Counted from the stretch's first letter, positions 43,177 through 52,802 are shown. The stretch is 64,000 nucleotides of DNA from Streptomyces cylindrosporus (GCF_022698165.1 NZ_JALDAY010000015.1:1-64000), one strand, 5' to 3'. The notes: generated by a model not told the origin, from the letters alone. Numbers and translations are program-made.

Positions 43177-45333
43177 GTGAGCAGCGAGAACGAGGATCCG
43201 GAGCGCCCGGCCGAGGCCGGGCCTCCGGAGCAGCTTGCGCTGATCCGGGAGAGCGTGCGCAAGGCCGAGGTGCCCCGGGCCAAGCCCCGGACCTGGCGTG
43301 GGGCCGCGCTCGCCGAGGAGTTGCCGGTCGCGCGGGTGCTCGTGGACAAGGGGGTGCTGCATCTCGACCGGTACTTCGACTACGCCGTGCCCGCCGAGCT
43401 CGATGCCGACGCGCAGCCCGGGGTGCGGGTGCGGGTGCGGTTCGGGGCCGGGCGGCACCGGGTGCGGGACGGGCGGCGTGAGGGCGGCGGGCTGATCGAC
43501 GGGTTTCTCGTCGAGCGGCTGGCCGAGTCCGACTACTCCGGGCCCCTCGCGGCGCTGGCCCAGGTCGTGTCGCCCGAGCGGGTGCTGAGCGAGGAGCTGC
43601 TGGGGCTCGCGCGGGCCGTTGCCGACCGGTACGCGGGGAGCCTCGCCGATGTGCTGCAGCTCGCCGTGCCGCCGCGCAGCGCACGGGCCGAGCAGCGGGC
43701 CTCGGCCGAGCCGCTGCCGCCGCCAGCGGCGCCGGAGGCGGGCTCCTGGGCGCGGTACGAGCGGGGCGGCGCCTTTCTGGAGGCCCTCGCGTCGGGCGGC
43801 GCTCCTCGGGCCGTGTGGAACGCCCTGCCCGGGCCCGAGTGGAGTGACGAGCTCGCGCGGGCCGTGGCGGCGACGCTGGCCTCCGGGCGGGGCGCGCTGG
43901 TCGTCGTACCCGACGGGCGGGCCGTTGCCCGGGTGGATGCCGCGCTGACCTCCTTGTTGGGGGAGGGGCGGCACGCGGTGCTCACCGCCGATGCCGGGCC
44001 CGAGAAGCGGTACCGGGAGTGGCTCGCGGTGCGGCGGGGGGCCGTGCGGGCCGTGGTCGGCACCCGGGCCGCCATGTTCGCGCCCGTCCAGGATCTCGGG
44101 CTCGTCGCCATCTGGGACGACGGGGACGACAGCCACAGCGAGCAGCACGCGCCCCAGCCGCATGCGCGCGAGGTACTGCTGCTGCGGGCCGCCCAGGACA
44201 AGTGCGCCTTCCTGCTGGGGAGTTGGAGCTGCACCGTGGAGGCGGCCCAGCTCGTCGAGAGCGGCTGGGCGCGGCCGCTCGTCGCCGGGCGGGAGCAGGT
44301 GCGGGCCGCGGCTCCGCTGGTGCGGACCGTGGGGGACACGGACCTCGCCCGGGACGAGGCCGCCCGGGCCGCGCGGCTGCCGACCCTGGCCTGGCAGGTG
44401 GTGCGGGAGGGCCTGCGGCACGGGCCCGTCCTCGTCCAGGTGCCGCGCCGGGGGTACGTGCCCCGGATGGCCTGCGCCAACTGCCGTGCGCCCGCGCGCT
44501 GTCGGCACTGCGCCGGGCCGCTGGAGGCGCAGGAGTCGGGGGCCGCGGGGCTGCGCTGCGGATGGTGTGCGCGGGAGGAGAACGCCTGGCACTGCCCGGA
44601 GTGCGGCGGCTTCCGGCTGCGGGCCCAGGTCGTGGGGGCGCGGCGGACCGCCGAGGAACTGGGGCGGGCGTTCCCCGCCGTGCCGGTGCGGACCTCGGGC
44701 CGCGAGCAGGTGCTGGACACCGTGCCGGGCGCGCCCGCGCTGGTCGTGAGTACACCGGGGGCCGAGCCCGTCGCCGAGGGCGGTTACGCGGCCGCGCTCT
44801 TGCTGGACGGCTGGGCGATGCTCGGGCGGCCCGATCTGCGCGCCGGCGAGGACGCGCTGCGGCGGTGGATCGCGGCCGCCGCGCTGGTACGGCCGCAAGG
44901 TGCCGGCGGCACGGTGGTCGCCCTCGCCGAACCGACGTTGCGGCCCGTGCAGGCGCTGGTGCGGTGGGATCCCGTCGGCCATGCGGTGCGGGAGCTGGGC
45001 GAGCGGGCCGAGCTGGGATTCCCGCCGGTGTCCCGGATGGCGGCCGTGTCGGGGCCGGCGGAGGCGGTGACCGAGTTCCTGCGTACGGCCGAACTGCCGC
45101 GGGAGGCCGAGGTGTTGGGGCCTGTGCCGCTGCCCGTCACCGGCGCGGGGCAGCCCCGGCGCGTGGGGGCGCCGCCGCCCGGGGAGCACTGGCAGCGGGC
45201 GCTGGTACGGGTACCGCCGGGGAGCGGAGCCGCACTGGCCGCCGCGTTGAAGGCCGCGCAGGCGGCGCGGATGGCGAAGGGGACCGCGGAGGCGGGGGTT
45301 CGGGTGCGGATCGACCCGCCGGACATCGGGTGA
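43177..45333 (+). CDS. priA: PriA-type primosomal protein N' (actinobacterial, helicase motif lost)
   Basis: 718 aa. The N-terminal DNA 3'-end binding domain (VARVLVDKGVLHLDRYFDYAVP) and the zinc-binding cysteines (CANCRAPARCRHC and CGWC / CPECGG, about residues 430-485) are clear, as is the C-terminal domain. The canonical helicase Walker A GxGKT is absent and the Walker B region reads AIWDDGDDSHSEQHAP, so it is probably not an active helicase; this is a known feature of actinobacterial homologues. GTG at 43177 (SSENEDPERP) is favoured over a GTG eight codons upstream. It should load replication factors at restart sites. Confidence 0.9.
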   Translation: MSSENEDPERPAEAGPPEQLALIRESVRKAEVPRAKPRTWRGAALAEELPVARVLVDKGVLHLDRYFDYAVPAELDADAQPGVRVRVRFGAGRHRVRDGRREGGGLIDGFLVERLAESDYSGPLAALAQVVSPERVLSEELLGLARAVADRYAGSLADVLQLAVPPRSARAEQRASAEPLPPPAAPEAGSWARYERGGAFLEALASGGAPRAVWNALPGPEWSDELARAVAATLASGRGALVVVPDGRAVARVDAALTSLLGEGRHAVLTADAGPEKRYREWLAVRRGAVRAVVGTRAAMFAPVQDLGLVAIWDDGDDSHSEQHAPQPHAREVLLLRAAQDKCAFLLGSWSCTVEAAQLVESGWARPLVAGREQVRAAAPLVRTVGDTDLARDEAARAARLPTLAWQVVREGLRHGPVLVQVPRRGYVPRMACANCRAPARCRHCAGPLEAQESGAAGLRCGWCAREENAWHCPECGGFRLRAQVVGARRTAEELGRAFPAVPVRTSGREQVLDTVPGAPALVVSTPGAEPVAEGGYAAALLLDGWAMLGRPDLRAGEDALRRWIAAAALVRPQGAGGTVVALAEPTLRPVQALVRWDPVGHAVRELGERAELGFPPVSRMAAVSGPAEAVTEFLRTAELPREAEVLGPVPLPVTGAGQPRRVGAPPPGEHWQRALVRVPPGSGAALAAALKAAQAARMAKGTAEAGVRVRIDPPDIG

Positions 45334-45367
45334 GTCCCGGAGGGGGACACCCACGGGGGACACGAGT

Positions 45368-45398
45368 CTGCCCTCCCGGATGCGTGCCGGGAGGGCAG
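45368..45398. terminator. Bidirectional hairpin between priA and the HTH gene
   Basis: Perfect 12-bp inverted repeat (45368-45379 and 45387-45398) with a 7-nt loop, lying between two convergent genes, 35 bp after priA and 15 bp after the minus-strand gene. Confidence 0.7.
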
Positions 45399-45412
45399 GA
45401 GGTGAGGGCGGG

Positions 45413-45955
45413 TCAGCCGTTGCGGGGGCCGGGGAAGGCTGTCGGTCGGACCTCGTCGCGCAGGACGGGGCTGCCCGCCGTCGGCTGGGTCGGCATCGAG
45501 CGGGCCGCGGGGACCGTCGGCACCGCGGGGAGACCGGTGTTCACGCCGACCGTCCGGCTGCCCGACGGCTCGGTGGTCCGCTCGGCCTCCGCGGCCGCCT
45601 GCGCGGCGGCGCGACGGGCGCCGTAACGGCGGTGCACCGCCTGCTTGGTGACGCCGAGCGCGGAACCCACCGCGTCCCACGAGAAGCCGAGGGAACGGTC
45701 GAAGTCCACCGCGGCCGTCACCAGGGTCTCGACACTGTCCCGCAGCTCCTGGGCGAGACGGACCGTCGGGGCGGGGGCGCGTCCGTAGACGACGAAGCCC
45801 GTGGACGGGCCGGAGCGGCGCGGGCGGTAGACGTTGCCCAGCTGGGCGGTGAGCGTGCGCAGTGCGTCCACCTGCCGGCGGACCCGCTCGATGTCGCGCA
45901 CCAGCAAGTGCAGGCTGGCCCGAGCCTGGGCGTCGTGGGTTGCGTGGTCGGCCAT
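45413..45955 (-). CDS. Putative HTH DNA-binding protein
   Basis: 180 aa. An N-terminal helical region (LHLLVRDIERVRRQVDALRTLTAQLG) is followed by an HTH-like segment (FSWDAVGSALGVTKQAVHRRYGARR, about residues 100-130) and a disordered Pro/Thr-rich tail. The HTH is of the type used by small Streptomyces regulators. ATG at 45955 with GAGAGG upstream is preferred; an 83-codon upstream extension is possible but would cover the promoter and an inverted repeat. Divergent from fmt. Function is unknown. Confidence 0.8.
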   Translation of the reverse strand: MADHATHDAQARASLHLLVRDIERVRRQVDALRTLTAQLGNVYRPRRSGPSTGFVVYGRAPAPTVRLAQELRDSVETLVTAAVDFDRSLGFSWDAVGSALGVTKQAVHRRYGARRAAAQAAAEAERTTEPSGSRTVGVNTGLPAVPTVPAARSMPTQPTAGSPVLRDEVRPTAFPGPRNG

Positions 45956-46017
45956 GAACAAGCCTCTCGAACCGGCGTATGAAGAAAAGGACCGGGCCGC
46001 GGTGATGCGGCCCGTTG

Positions 46018-46038
46018 TGGTCAACTCCTTCTTGACCA
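46018..46038. promoter_or_regulatory. Inverted repeat in the promoter region between the HTH gene and fmt
   Basis: TGGTCAA (46018-46024) and TTGACCA (46032-46038) with 7 bp between. Each arm contains TTGACC, resembling -35 hexamers pointing both ways. It could be the operator of the divergent HTH gene. A GGGCCGC/GCGGCCC hairpin lies just beside it. The rest of the 251-bp gap shows nothing else. Confidence 0.4.
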
Positions 46039-46206
46039 ACGCGGGAGCGGTCCGCGGGTCACGCAGTGGGGGCGTGTCGGCATATGCGTGCGCCCCGGGG
46101 GGGTGGGTGCGCGCCTCGGCCGTCGGCCGTCGCCCGGCTTCCCCGCCGGGGTCATAGACTGGGGCGCTGCCCGTCATCAACCTCCCCGAGAGGCCCGTAC
46201 GCACCC

Positions 46207-47139
46207 ATGAAGCTCGTCTTCGCCGGGACCCCCGAGGTCGCCGTTCCCGCTCTGGACGCTCTCATCGCCTCCGGGCGGCACGAGGTGGCCGCCGTCGTCA
46301 CCCGGCCCGACGCACCGGCGGGGCGTGGGCGCAGGCTGGTCGCGTCGCCCGTGGCGCAGCGGGCGGAGGAGGCCGGGATCGAGGTGCTCAAGCCGGTCAG
46401 GCCGCGGGATCCGGAGTTCCTGGAGCGGCTGCGGGAGATCGCGCCGGACTGCTGTCCCGTCGTGGCGTACGGGGCGCTGCTGCCCCGGGTCGCGCTGGAC
46501 GTCCCCGCCCACGGGTGGGTCAATCTGCACTTCTCCCTGCTGCCGGCCTGGCGCGGGGCCGCGCCCGTGCAGCACTCCATCATGGCGGGGGACGAGATCA
46601 CGGGCGCCTCGACCTTCCTCATCGAGGAGGGGCTCGACTCCGGTCCCGTCTACGGGACGGTCACCGAGGAGATCCGGCCCACCGACACCAGCGGCGACCT
46701 GCTCACCCGGCTCGCCTTCGCCGGGGCCGGACTGCTCGCCGCGACCATGGACGGGATCGCGGACGGCTCGCTGAAGGCCGTACCGCAGCCCGCCGACGGC
46801 ATCACGCTCGCCCCGAAGATCACCGTCGAGGACGCCCGGGTCGACTGGGCCGCCCCGGCCTTGCGGGTCGACCGGGTGGTGCGCGGCTGCACCCCGGCGC
46901 CCGGTGCCTGGACCACCTTCCGCGGGGAGCGGCTCAAGCTCATCCAGGTCACCCCGGTGCCCGACCGGACCGATCTCGCGCCCGGGCAGATCGCCGTCGG
47001 GAAGAACACCGTCCATGCCGGCACCGGCTCGTACGCCGTCGAGCTGCTCTGGGTGCAGGCCCAGGGCAAGAAGCCGATGAAGGCCGCCGACTGGGCGCGC
47101 GGGGTGCGGATCGGCGACGCGGAGACGCTCGGCGGGTAG
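46207..47139 (+). CDS. fmt: Methionyl-tRNA formyltransferase
   Basis: 310 aa. Formylates initiator Met-tRNA using 10-formyl-THF. N-terminal KLVFAGTPEVAVPALDAL, catalytic motif LHFSLLPAWRGAAPVQHSIMAGD with the Asn/His/Asp active site (VNLHFSLLP), and the C-terminal OB-like tRNA-binding domain are present. ATG start. Followed by rsmB, an arrangement found with def/fmt/rsmB in many bacteria; def is not adjacent here. Confidence 0.97.
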   Translation: MKLVFAGTPEVAVPALDALIASGRHEVAAVVTRPDAPAGRGRRLVASPVAQRAEEAGIEVLKPVRPRDPEFLERLREIAPDCCPVVAYGALLPRVALDVPAHGWVNLHFSLLPAWRGAAPVQHSIMAGDEITGASTFLIEEGLDSGPVYGTVTEEIRPTDTSGDLLTRLAFAGAGLLAATMDGIADGSLKAVPQPADGITLAPKITVEDARVDWAAPALRVDRVVRGCTPAPGAWTTFRGERLKLIQVTPVPDRTDLAPGQIAVGKNTVHAGTGSYAVELLWVQAQGKKPMKAADWARGVRIGDAETLGG

Positions 47140-47248
47140 CGGGGGAGGGGGCAGGCGGGACGGTCGGACGTAGGCTTGGTCCCGTATCCCCCGCGTGACG
47201 CACGTGTGTGCCGCGCGTGACTCACCGATGTACCGGAGCACCTTTTAC

Positions 47249-48667
47249 GTGAGCGACACCCCCCGCCGGACCGACAAGCCCGGCAAGCCCTACCGGCGGC
47301 CCAAGAAGGACCCCGTCCGCATCCTCGCCTTCGAGGCGCTGAGGGCCGTGGACGAGCGGGACGCGTACGCCAACCTCGTACTGCCGCCGCTGCTCCGCAA
47401 GGCGCGCGAGAAGGGCGACTTCGACGGGCGGGACGCGGCCCTCGCCACCGAGCTGGTGTACGGGACGCTGCGGCGGCAGGGGACGTACGACGCGGTCATC
47501 GCGGCGTGTGTGGACCGGCCGTTGAGGGAAGTCGACCCGCCGGTGCTGGATGTGCTCAGCCTCGGCGTGCATCAGCTGCTCGGGACCCGGATTCCGACGC
47601 ACGCCGCCGTGTCCTCCTCCGTCGAGCTGGCGCGAGTCGTGCTGGGCGACGGGCGGGCCAAGTTCGTCAACGCCGTGCTGCGGAAGGTCGCGCAGGACGA
47701 CCTCGACGGGTGGATCGCCAAGGTCGCGCCGCCCTACGAGGACGACCCCGAGGACCATCTCGCCGTCGTGCACTCGCATCCCCGCTGGGTCGTCTCGGCG
47801 CTGTGGGACTCGCTCGGCGGCGGTCGGGCCGGCATCGAGGAACTCCTCGCCGCCGACAACGAACGGCCCGAGGTGACGCTCGTGGCGCGTCCCGGCCGGG
47901 CCACCACCGAGGAGTTGCTCGGCACCGAGGCCGCCGTGCCGGGGCGCTGGTCGCCGTATGCCGTGCGGCTGACCGAGGGCGGGGAGCCCGGGGCCATCGA
48001 CGCCGTGCGGGACGGGCGGGCCGGCGTCCAGGACGAGGGCAGCCAGCTCGTCGCGCTCGCGCTGGCCGGCGCGCCGCTCGACGGGCCGGACGAGAAGTGG
48101 CTCGACGGGTGCGCCGGACCCGGTGGCAAGGCGGCGCTGCTGGCCGCGCTCGCCGCGGAGCGCGGGGCCGTGCTGCTCGCCGCCGAGAAGCAGCCGCACC
48201 GGGCCGGGCTGGTCGCGAAGGCCCTCGCCGGGAACCCCGGGCCCTACCAGGTCATCGCCGCCGACGGGACCAAGCCGCCGTGGCGGCCCGGCTCCTTCGA
48301 CCGGGTGCTGATGGACGTGCCGTGCACCGGGCTCGGCGCACTTCGCCGGCGGCCCGAGGCGCGCTGGCGGCGCCGCCCCGAGGACCTGGACGGGTTCGCG
48401 CCGCTCCAGCGCGGCCTGCTGCTGAGCGCGCTGGACGCCGTACGGGTCGGCGGTGTCGTCGGCTACGCCACCTGCTCGCCGCACCTCGCCGAGACCAGGG
48501 CCGTCGTCGAGGACGTGCTCAAGCAGCGCCCCGACGCCGAGATCCTCGACGCCCGGCCGCTGCTGCCCGGCGTACCCGACCTCGGCGAGGGGCCCGACGT
48601 ACAGCTGTGGCCGCACCGGCACGGGACCGACGCCATGTACCTGGCCCTCATTCGGAGGACTGGCTGA
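47249..48667 (+). CDS. rsmB: 16S rRNA m5C967 methyltransferase
   Basis: 472 aa. N-terminal NusB-like domain (residues about 20-150; RILAFEALRAVDERDAYANLVLPPLL) and C-terminal SAM methyltransferase domain with the AdoMet loop DGCAGPGGKAALLAALA, the catalytic Cys in MDVPCTGLGALRRRPEARWRR and the second Cys in YATCSPHLAET. GTG at 47249 with GGAG 11 bp upstream is chosen over an ATG at 47228 that lacks a Shine-Dalgarno. Its 3' end overlaps the convergent MMPL gene by 20 bp. Confidence 0.95.
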   Translation: MSDTPRRTDKPGKPYRRPKKDPVRILAFEALRAVDERDAYANLVLPPLLRKAREKGDFDGRDAALATELVYGTLRRQGTYDAVIAACVDRPLREVDPPVLDVLSLGVHQLLGTRIPTHAAVSSSVELARVVLGDGRAKFVNAVLRKVAQDDLDGWIAKVAPPYEDDPEDHLAVVHSHPRWVVSALWDSLGGGRAGIEELLAADNERPEVTLVARPGRATTEELLGTEAAVPGRWSPYAVRLTEGGEPGAIDAVRDGRAGVQDEGSQLVALALAGAPLDGPDEKWLDGCAGPGGKAALLAALAAERGAVLLAAEKQPHRAGLVAKALAGNPGPYQVIAADGTKPPWRPGSFDRVLMDVPCTGLGALRRRPEARWRRRPEDLDGFAPLQRGLLLSALDAVRVGGVVGYATCSPHLAETRAVVEDVLKQRPDAEILDARPLLPGVPDLGEGPDVQLWPHRHGTDAMYLALIRRTG

Positions 48668-50807
48668 CCTTCGGGCCGACCGACTCGGGCGTGTGGGTCG
48701 CCCCGTCCTCGCGCGCCAGGCGGTGCGGCCACCACACCTTCTTCCCCACGTCGAGGAAGAGGGCGGTGACCAGCACGGACCGTACGACGAAGGTGTCGAG
48801 CAGGACGCCGAGGGCGACGGCGAAGCCGATCTCCGCGAAGCCCACCATGGGGAGTGTCCCCAGGGCGGCGAACGTGCCCGCGAGGACCAGCCCCGCCGAG
48901 GTGATCACCGCGCCGGTCGCGGCCAGGCCCGTGACCACGCCGGACCGGGTGCCCTGGCGTATGGCCTCCTCGCGGATGCGGGTGGTCAGGAAGATGTTGT
49001 AGTCGATGCCCAGCGCGACCAGGAAGACGAAGACGAACAGAGGGAAGGCCACGTCCTCGCCCGCGTAGTCGAAGACGTGCCGGAACGCGAGGGCGCTCAG
49101 GCCCAGCGCCGTGGCCAGGGACAGCATCACGGTCCCGATCAGCAGCAGCGGGGCGACCAGAGCGCGCAGCAGGATGCCGAGCACGAGCAGGACGACGGCC
49201 AGGACGAGGGGGATGACCAGGTAGTTGTCGTGGGTCTGGGCGTTCTCCATGTCCAGCAGCGCGGCCGTTCCGCCGCCCACCCGGGCGTGCGCGCCCGGCA
49301 CGGCGTGCACCGCGTCGCGCACCCGCTCCACGGTCGCCTTCGCCGCGTCGCTGTCGGAGGGGGCGCGCATGGTCGCCTCCAGGAGAACCCGTCCGTCGTG
49401 CTCGGGCGCGGTGCCGAGCGGTACGCCGATGCTCCGCGGCACGACACCGCGGTCGGCGGCGACGGCCCGGCCCACCTGCTCGGCCTGCGCCTTGTCGGCG
49501 ACGACGACGAGCGGATCTCCGGTGCCCGCGGGGAAGTAGCGTGCGGAGACCTGCTGCCCGGTGATCGAGTCGGGCGTGTTGGTGAAGGCGTCCGCGTTGG
49601 CGATGCCCGCCGCGCGGAGCTGGAGCAGGCCCAGGGAGAGGGCGACCAGCACCGCGGCCGTGATGCCCCAGACCACCCGGGGGCGGACGGCGATGCCACG
49701 GCCCATGCGGGCCCAGACACCACGCTCGGTCGGATCGGCCGAGCCGAAGTGCGGGATCGCCGGCCAGAAGATCCAGCGGCCGAAGATCAGCAGCAGGGCC
49801 GGGAAGAGGGTGAGCATGGCCAGCAGCGCGATCGTGACGCCGATGGCCGCGACCGGGCCCAGGCCCCGTGTCGAGTTCATCTCGGCCACCAGCAGGACAA
49901 GCATGCTCAGCACGACGGTCGCGCCGGAGGCGAGGACGGCGGGGCCCGCGCGGTTCATGGCGAGCTCCATCGCCTCGTGCCGGTCGGTGTGGCGGCGCAG
50001 CTCTTCCCGGTAGCGGGCCACCAGCAGCAGGGCGTAGTCGGTCCCCGCGCCGAAGACGAGCACCGTGAGGATGCCGGCGCTCTGGCCGTTCACGGTCAGA
50101 CCGGCGTGCCTGGCCAGCAGATAGATCAGTGCCTGAGCCGTGAACAGGGCGGCCACCACCCCGAGCAGCGGCACGAACAGCAGGGTCGGACTGCGGTACG
50201 TGAACAGCAGGATCACGACCACGATGCCCATCGCCGAGAACAGCAGGGTCGAGTCGATCCCCTCGAAGGCCTTGGAGAAGTCCGCGGATGTGCCTCCGGG
50301 CCCGGTGATGTGCACGGCGAGCCCGCCACCGCCCTTGCCGACCTGGTCACGAATGGAGTCGACCGCGGGCGCGATGCGCTGCCAGCCCTGGGCGTCCATG
50401 GTGATCGGCACGTAGATCTGCGCGGCGCGCGGAGCCGTCTGCCGGTCGAAGACCGGGCCGCGGGTCTCCGCGCCGCGGATGCCGTGGTCGTGCAGGGCCT
50501 TGAGCTGCTGGGCGTCCTCGGCGATCTGCCGCCTGTCCTGGACGGTCAGTCCGCCCTCGCGCGCGTAGACGACGACCGCGGGGATCTGCTCGGGCCTGAA
50601 GCCCTCCGAGGCGTTCAGCACCTGGGTGGACTCGGCGGAACCGGGCAGCCAGGACTGGGCGTCGTTGTCCTGGGCGGAGTTGAGCTTCGACCCGAAGGGA
50701 AGCGCGACTCCCAGGATCACCACCCACAGGAGCACGATCAGCCACTTCGAGCGGCGTCCGCACACGAATCCGATGACGTTCCGCTTCCAGACGTCCAGCT
50801 GCCTCAT
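48648..50807 (-). CDS. MMPL/RND-family transporter
   Basis: 719 aa. Two repeats, each with a membrane helix, a large extracytoplasmic loop and a cluster of helices (first WLIVLLWVVILGVALPFG; clusters at about 180-360 and 530-700), as in MmpL lipid/drug exporters. Core motif TVLVFGAGTDYALLLVARYREELRR in the first half and FPLFVFVFLVALGIDYNIFLTTRIREEA in the second half carry the transmembrane Asp residues used for proton coupling. ATG at 50807; a longer frame upstream is not supported. The substrate is not predictable, and no mycolate biosynthesis is nearby. It overlaps rsmB at 3' ends. Confidence 0.94.
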   Translation of the reverse strand: MRQLDVWKRNVIGFVCGRRSKWLIVLLWVVILGVALPFGSKLNSAQDNDAQSWLPGSAESTQVLNASEGFRPEQIPAVVVYAREGGLTVQDRRQIAEDAQQLKALHDHGIRGAETRGPVFDRQTAPRAAQIYVPITMDAQGWQRIAPAVDSIRDQVGKGGGGLAVHITGPGGTSADFSKAFEGIDSTLLFSAMGIVVVILLFTYRSPTLLFVPLLGVVAALFTAQALIYLLARHAGLTVNGQSAGILTVLVFGAGTDYALLLVARYREELRRHTDRHEAMELAMNRAGPAVLASGATVVLSMLVLLVAEMNSTRGLGPVAAIGVTIALLAMLTLFPALLLIFGRWIFWPAIPHFGSADPTERGVWARMGRGIAVRPRVVWGITAAVLVALSLGLLQLRAAGIANADAFTNTPDSITGQQVSARYFPAGTGDPLVVVADKAQAEQVGRAVAADRGVVPRSIGVPLGTAPEHDGRVLLEATMRAPSDSDAAKATVERVRDAVHAVPGAHARVGGGTAALLDMENAQTHDNYLVIPLVLAVVLLVLGILLRALVAPLLLIGTVMLSLATALGLSALAFRHVFDYAGEDVAFPLFVFVFLVALGIDYNIFLTTRIREEAIRQGTRSGVVTGLAATGAVITSAGLVLAGTFAALGTLPMVGFAEIGFAVALGVLLDTFVVRSVLVTALFLDVGKKVWWPHRLAREDGATHTPESVGPKVSQSSE

Positions 50808-50941
50808 GGCGACCCCCGTGGGCGTACGTGGTGCCGATCGGCGGCCCAGCATGGCACGTGGGCCTGCGGAGCAACATCCGATGAACGGCTTAGGTCTGGA
50901 CCGGCGCGAACAAACGTGCCCGGACATGGCAGGCTTGGGTC

Positions 50942-51628
50942 ATGGCCGTGCAGATCAACCCCAGCATCCTGTCCGCCGACTTCGCCCGCCTTGCGGACGA
51001 GGCGAAGGCGGTCGAAGGAGCCGACTGGCTCCACGTCGACGTCATGGACAACCATTTCGTCCCGAACCTCACGCTCGGAGTGCCGGTCGTAGAGTCCCTG
51101 GCCCGTGCGACGGACACCCCGCTGGACTGCCATCTGATGATCGAGGCCCCCGATCGGTGGGCGCCCCAGTACGTCGAGGCGGGGGCCGGATCCGTCACCT
51201 TCCACGTCGAGGCGGCCACCGCCCCGGTACGGCTCGCCCGGGAGATCCGGGCCAAGGGCGCCCGCGCCTCCATGGCCCTGCGGCCCGCGACGCCCATCGA
51301 GCCCTACGAGGACCTGCTCCCCGAACTCGACATGCTCCTGATCATGACGGTGGAGCCGGGCTTCGGCGGGCAGGCGTTCCTCGACATCATGCTCCCCAAG
51401 ATTCGCCGCACCCGCGAGTTGATCAGCAAGCACGGACTCGATCTCTGGCTCCAGGTGGACGGCGGGGTCTCGGCCGAGACGATCGAGCGCTGTGCGGACG
51501 CCGGAGCGGACGTCTTCGTCGCCGGTTCGGCGGTCTACGGAGCCTCCGACCCGGCCGAAGCGGTACGTGCACTACGCACCCAGGCTGAATCGACGACCGC
51601 CAAGGCGTCGTGGGCATGCGACCACTGA
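50942..51628 (+). CDS. rpe: Ribulose-phosphate 3-epimerase
   Basis: 228 aa TIM-barrel enzyme interconverting ribulose 5-phosphate and xylulose 5-phosphate in the pentose phosphate pathway. NPSILSADFARL, metal ligands in HVDVMDNHFVPN and DCHLMI, the MTVEPGFGGQAF loop and LQVDGGV are conserved. ATG start with a purine-rich stretch upstream. The following regulator gene is 90 bp away. Confidence 0.97.
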   Translation: MAVQINPSILSADFARLADEAKAVEGADWLHVDVMDNHFVPNLTLGVPVVESLARATDTPLDCHLMIEAPDRWAPQYVEAGAGSVTFHVEAATAPVRLAREIRAKGARASMALRPATPIEPYEDLLPELDMLLIMTVEPGFGGQAFLDIMLPKIRRTRELISKHGLDLWLQVDGGVSAETIERCADAGADVFVAGSAVYGASDPAEAVRALRTQAESTTAKASWACDH

Positions 51629-51718
51629 GCCACAGGTCGGTGAACAGCTTTCTGAACGCCGCCCATCAGGGCGGATCAAGTACGCCGGATCTGCAAGGAT
51701 GAACGGCGAATCCAGAGT

Positions 51719-52762
51719 GTGAACAGCAGTGAGGAGATCGCCGTGTCGGGTATGTCGGCGGGCCGGTCAGCAGTGCGGATGGGACCCGCTGAGCTGGTGC
51801 AGGCGGCGGCCATGGCCCGCCGCTTCTACCTCGAGGGCAAGTCCAAGATCCAGATCGCGGAGGAGTTCGGCGTCAGCCGCTTCAAGGTGGCCCGGGTGCT
51901 GGAAACGGCCCTCGAACGGGATCTCGTACGCATCGAGATCCGCGTCCCGGCCGAGCTGGACGCCGAGCGCTCGGACGCGCTGCGCGCCCGGTACGGCCTC
52001 AGGCACGCCGTCGTGGTCGAGTCCCCGGCGGAGGCAGAGGACTCGCCCGACCCCGAGAACCTCGGAGAGGTGGCCGCCGACCTGCTCGGCGAGCTCGTGA
52101 ACGAGGGCGATGTGCTCGGCCTTGCCTGGGGCCGCTCCACCATCCACATGGCCGCGGCCCTGGACAAGCTGCCGCCGTGCACGGTGGTGCAGCTGACGGG
52201 TGTGTACGACGCCGGGACCGCCGAGCGCGGCTCGGTCGAGGCCGTGCGCCGCGCCGCCCAGGTGTCCGGCGGCGACGCGCATCCCATCTACGCGCCGATG
52301 CTGCTGCCGGACGCGGCCACCGCGGCGGCACTGCGCAACCAGACCGGGATCGCCCGGGCCTTCGAGTACTTCGACAAGGTCACCGTCGCCTGTGTCTCCA
52401 TCGGCTCCTGGGAGCCCGGCATCTCCACGGTGCACGACATGCTCAGCGACGAGGAGCGGGCGCACTACGCCTCCCTCGGCGTGGCCGCCGAGATGTCCGC
52501 GCACCTCTTCAACGGGGAGGGCCGCCGGGTCGGACGGGACCTCGGCGAGCGGTGCATCACCGTCAAGGCCGACCAGCTGCGCCGTATCCCCGAAGTCGTC
52601 GCGATCGCGGGCGGGGCGCGCAAGGCGGCCGCGATCGACGCCGTGCTGCGTTCCGGTCTGGTCACCAGCCTGGTGACGGACACGTCGGCCGCGGACGTGC
52701 TGATGACGTCGGGTCCGACGCCGAAGCCGGCGCTCAACAGGAACGACCCGGACGGGCCCTGA
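51719..52762 (+). CDS. SorC/DeoR-type sugar-binding transcriptional regulator
   Basis: 347 aa. N-terminal HTH (residues about 30-60; ARRFYLEGKSKIQIAEEFGVSRFKVARVLETALE), then a SorC-type phosphosugar-binding domain of about 250 residues (LGLAWGRSTIHMAAAL, GVYDAGTAERGSVEAVRRAAQ, SIGSWEPGISTVHDML, and IAGGARKAAAIDAVLRSGLVTSLVTDTSAA). These sense phosphorylated sugars and repress metabolism genes. It follows rpe, which fits pentose-phosphate control. GTG at 51719 is chosen; later starts at 51743 and 51752 would remove a short unstructured leader. Confidence 0.92.
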   Translation: MNSSEEIAVSGMSAGRSAVRMGPAELVQAAAMARRFYLEGKSKIQIAEEFGVSRFKVARVLETALERDLVRIEIRVPAELDAERSDALRARYGLRHAVVVESPAEAEDSPDPENLGEVAADLLGELVNEGDVLGLAWGRSTIHMAAALDKLPPCTVVQLTGVYDAGTAERGSVEAVRRAAQVSGGDAHPIYAPMLLPDAATAAALRNQTGIARAFEYFDKVTVACVSIGSWEPGISTVHDMLSDEERAHYASLGVAAEMSAHLFNGEGRRVGRDLGERCITVKADQLRRIPEVVAIAGGARKAAAIDAVLRSGLVTSLVTDTSAADVLMTSGPTPKPALNRNDPDGP

Positions 52763-52802
52763 CGGCAGGTCGGACGCGGGCGGCCGTGGCAGCATCGGCG
52801 GC

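Noticed and set aside
43177..45333. PriA lacking Walker A as a broken gene
   Set aside because: The reading frame is full length and zinc motifs are intact; loss of helicase motifs is normal in actinobacterial homologues.
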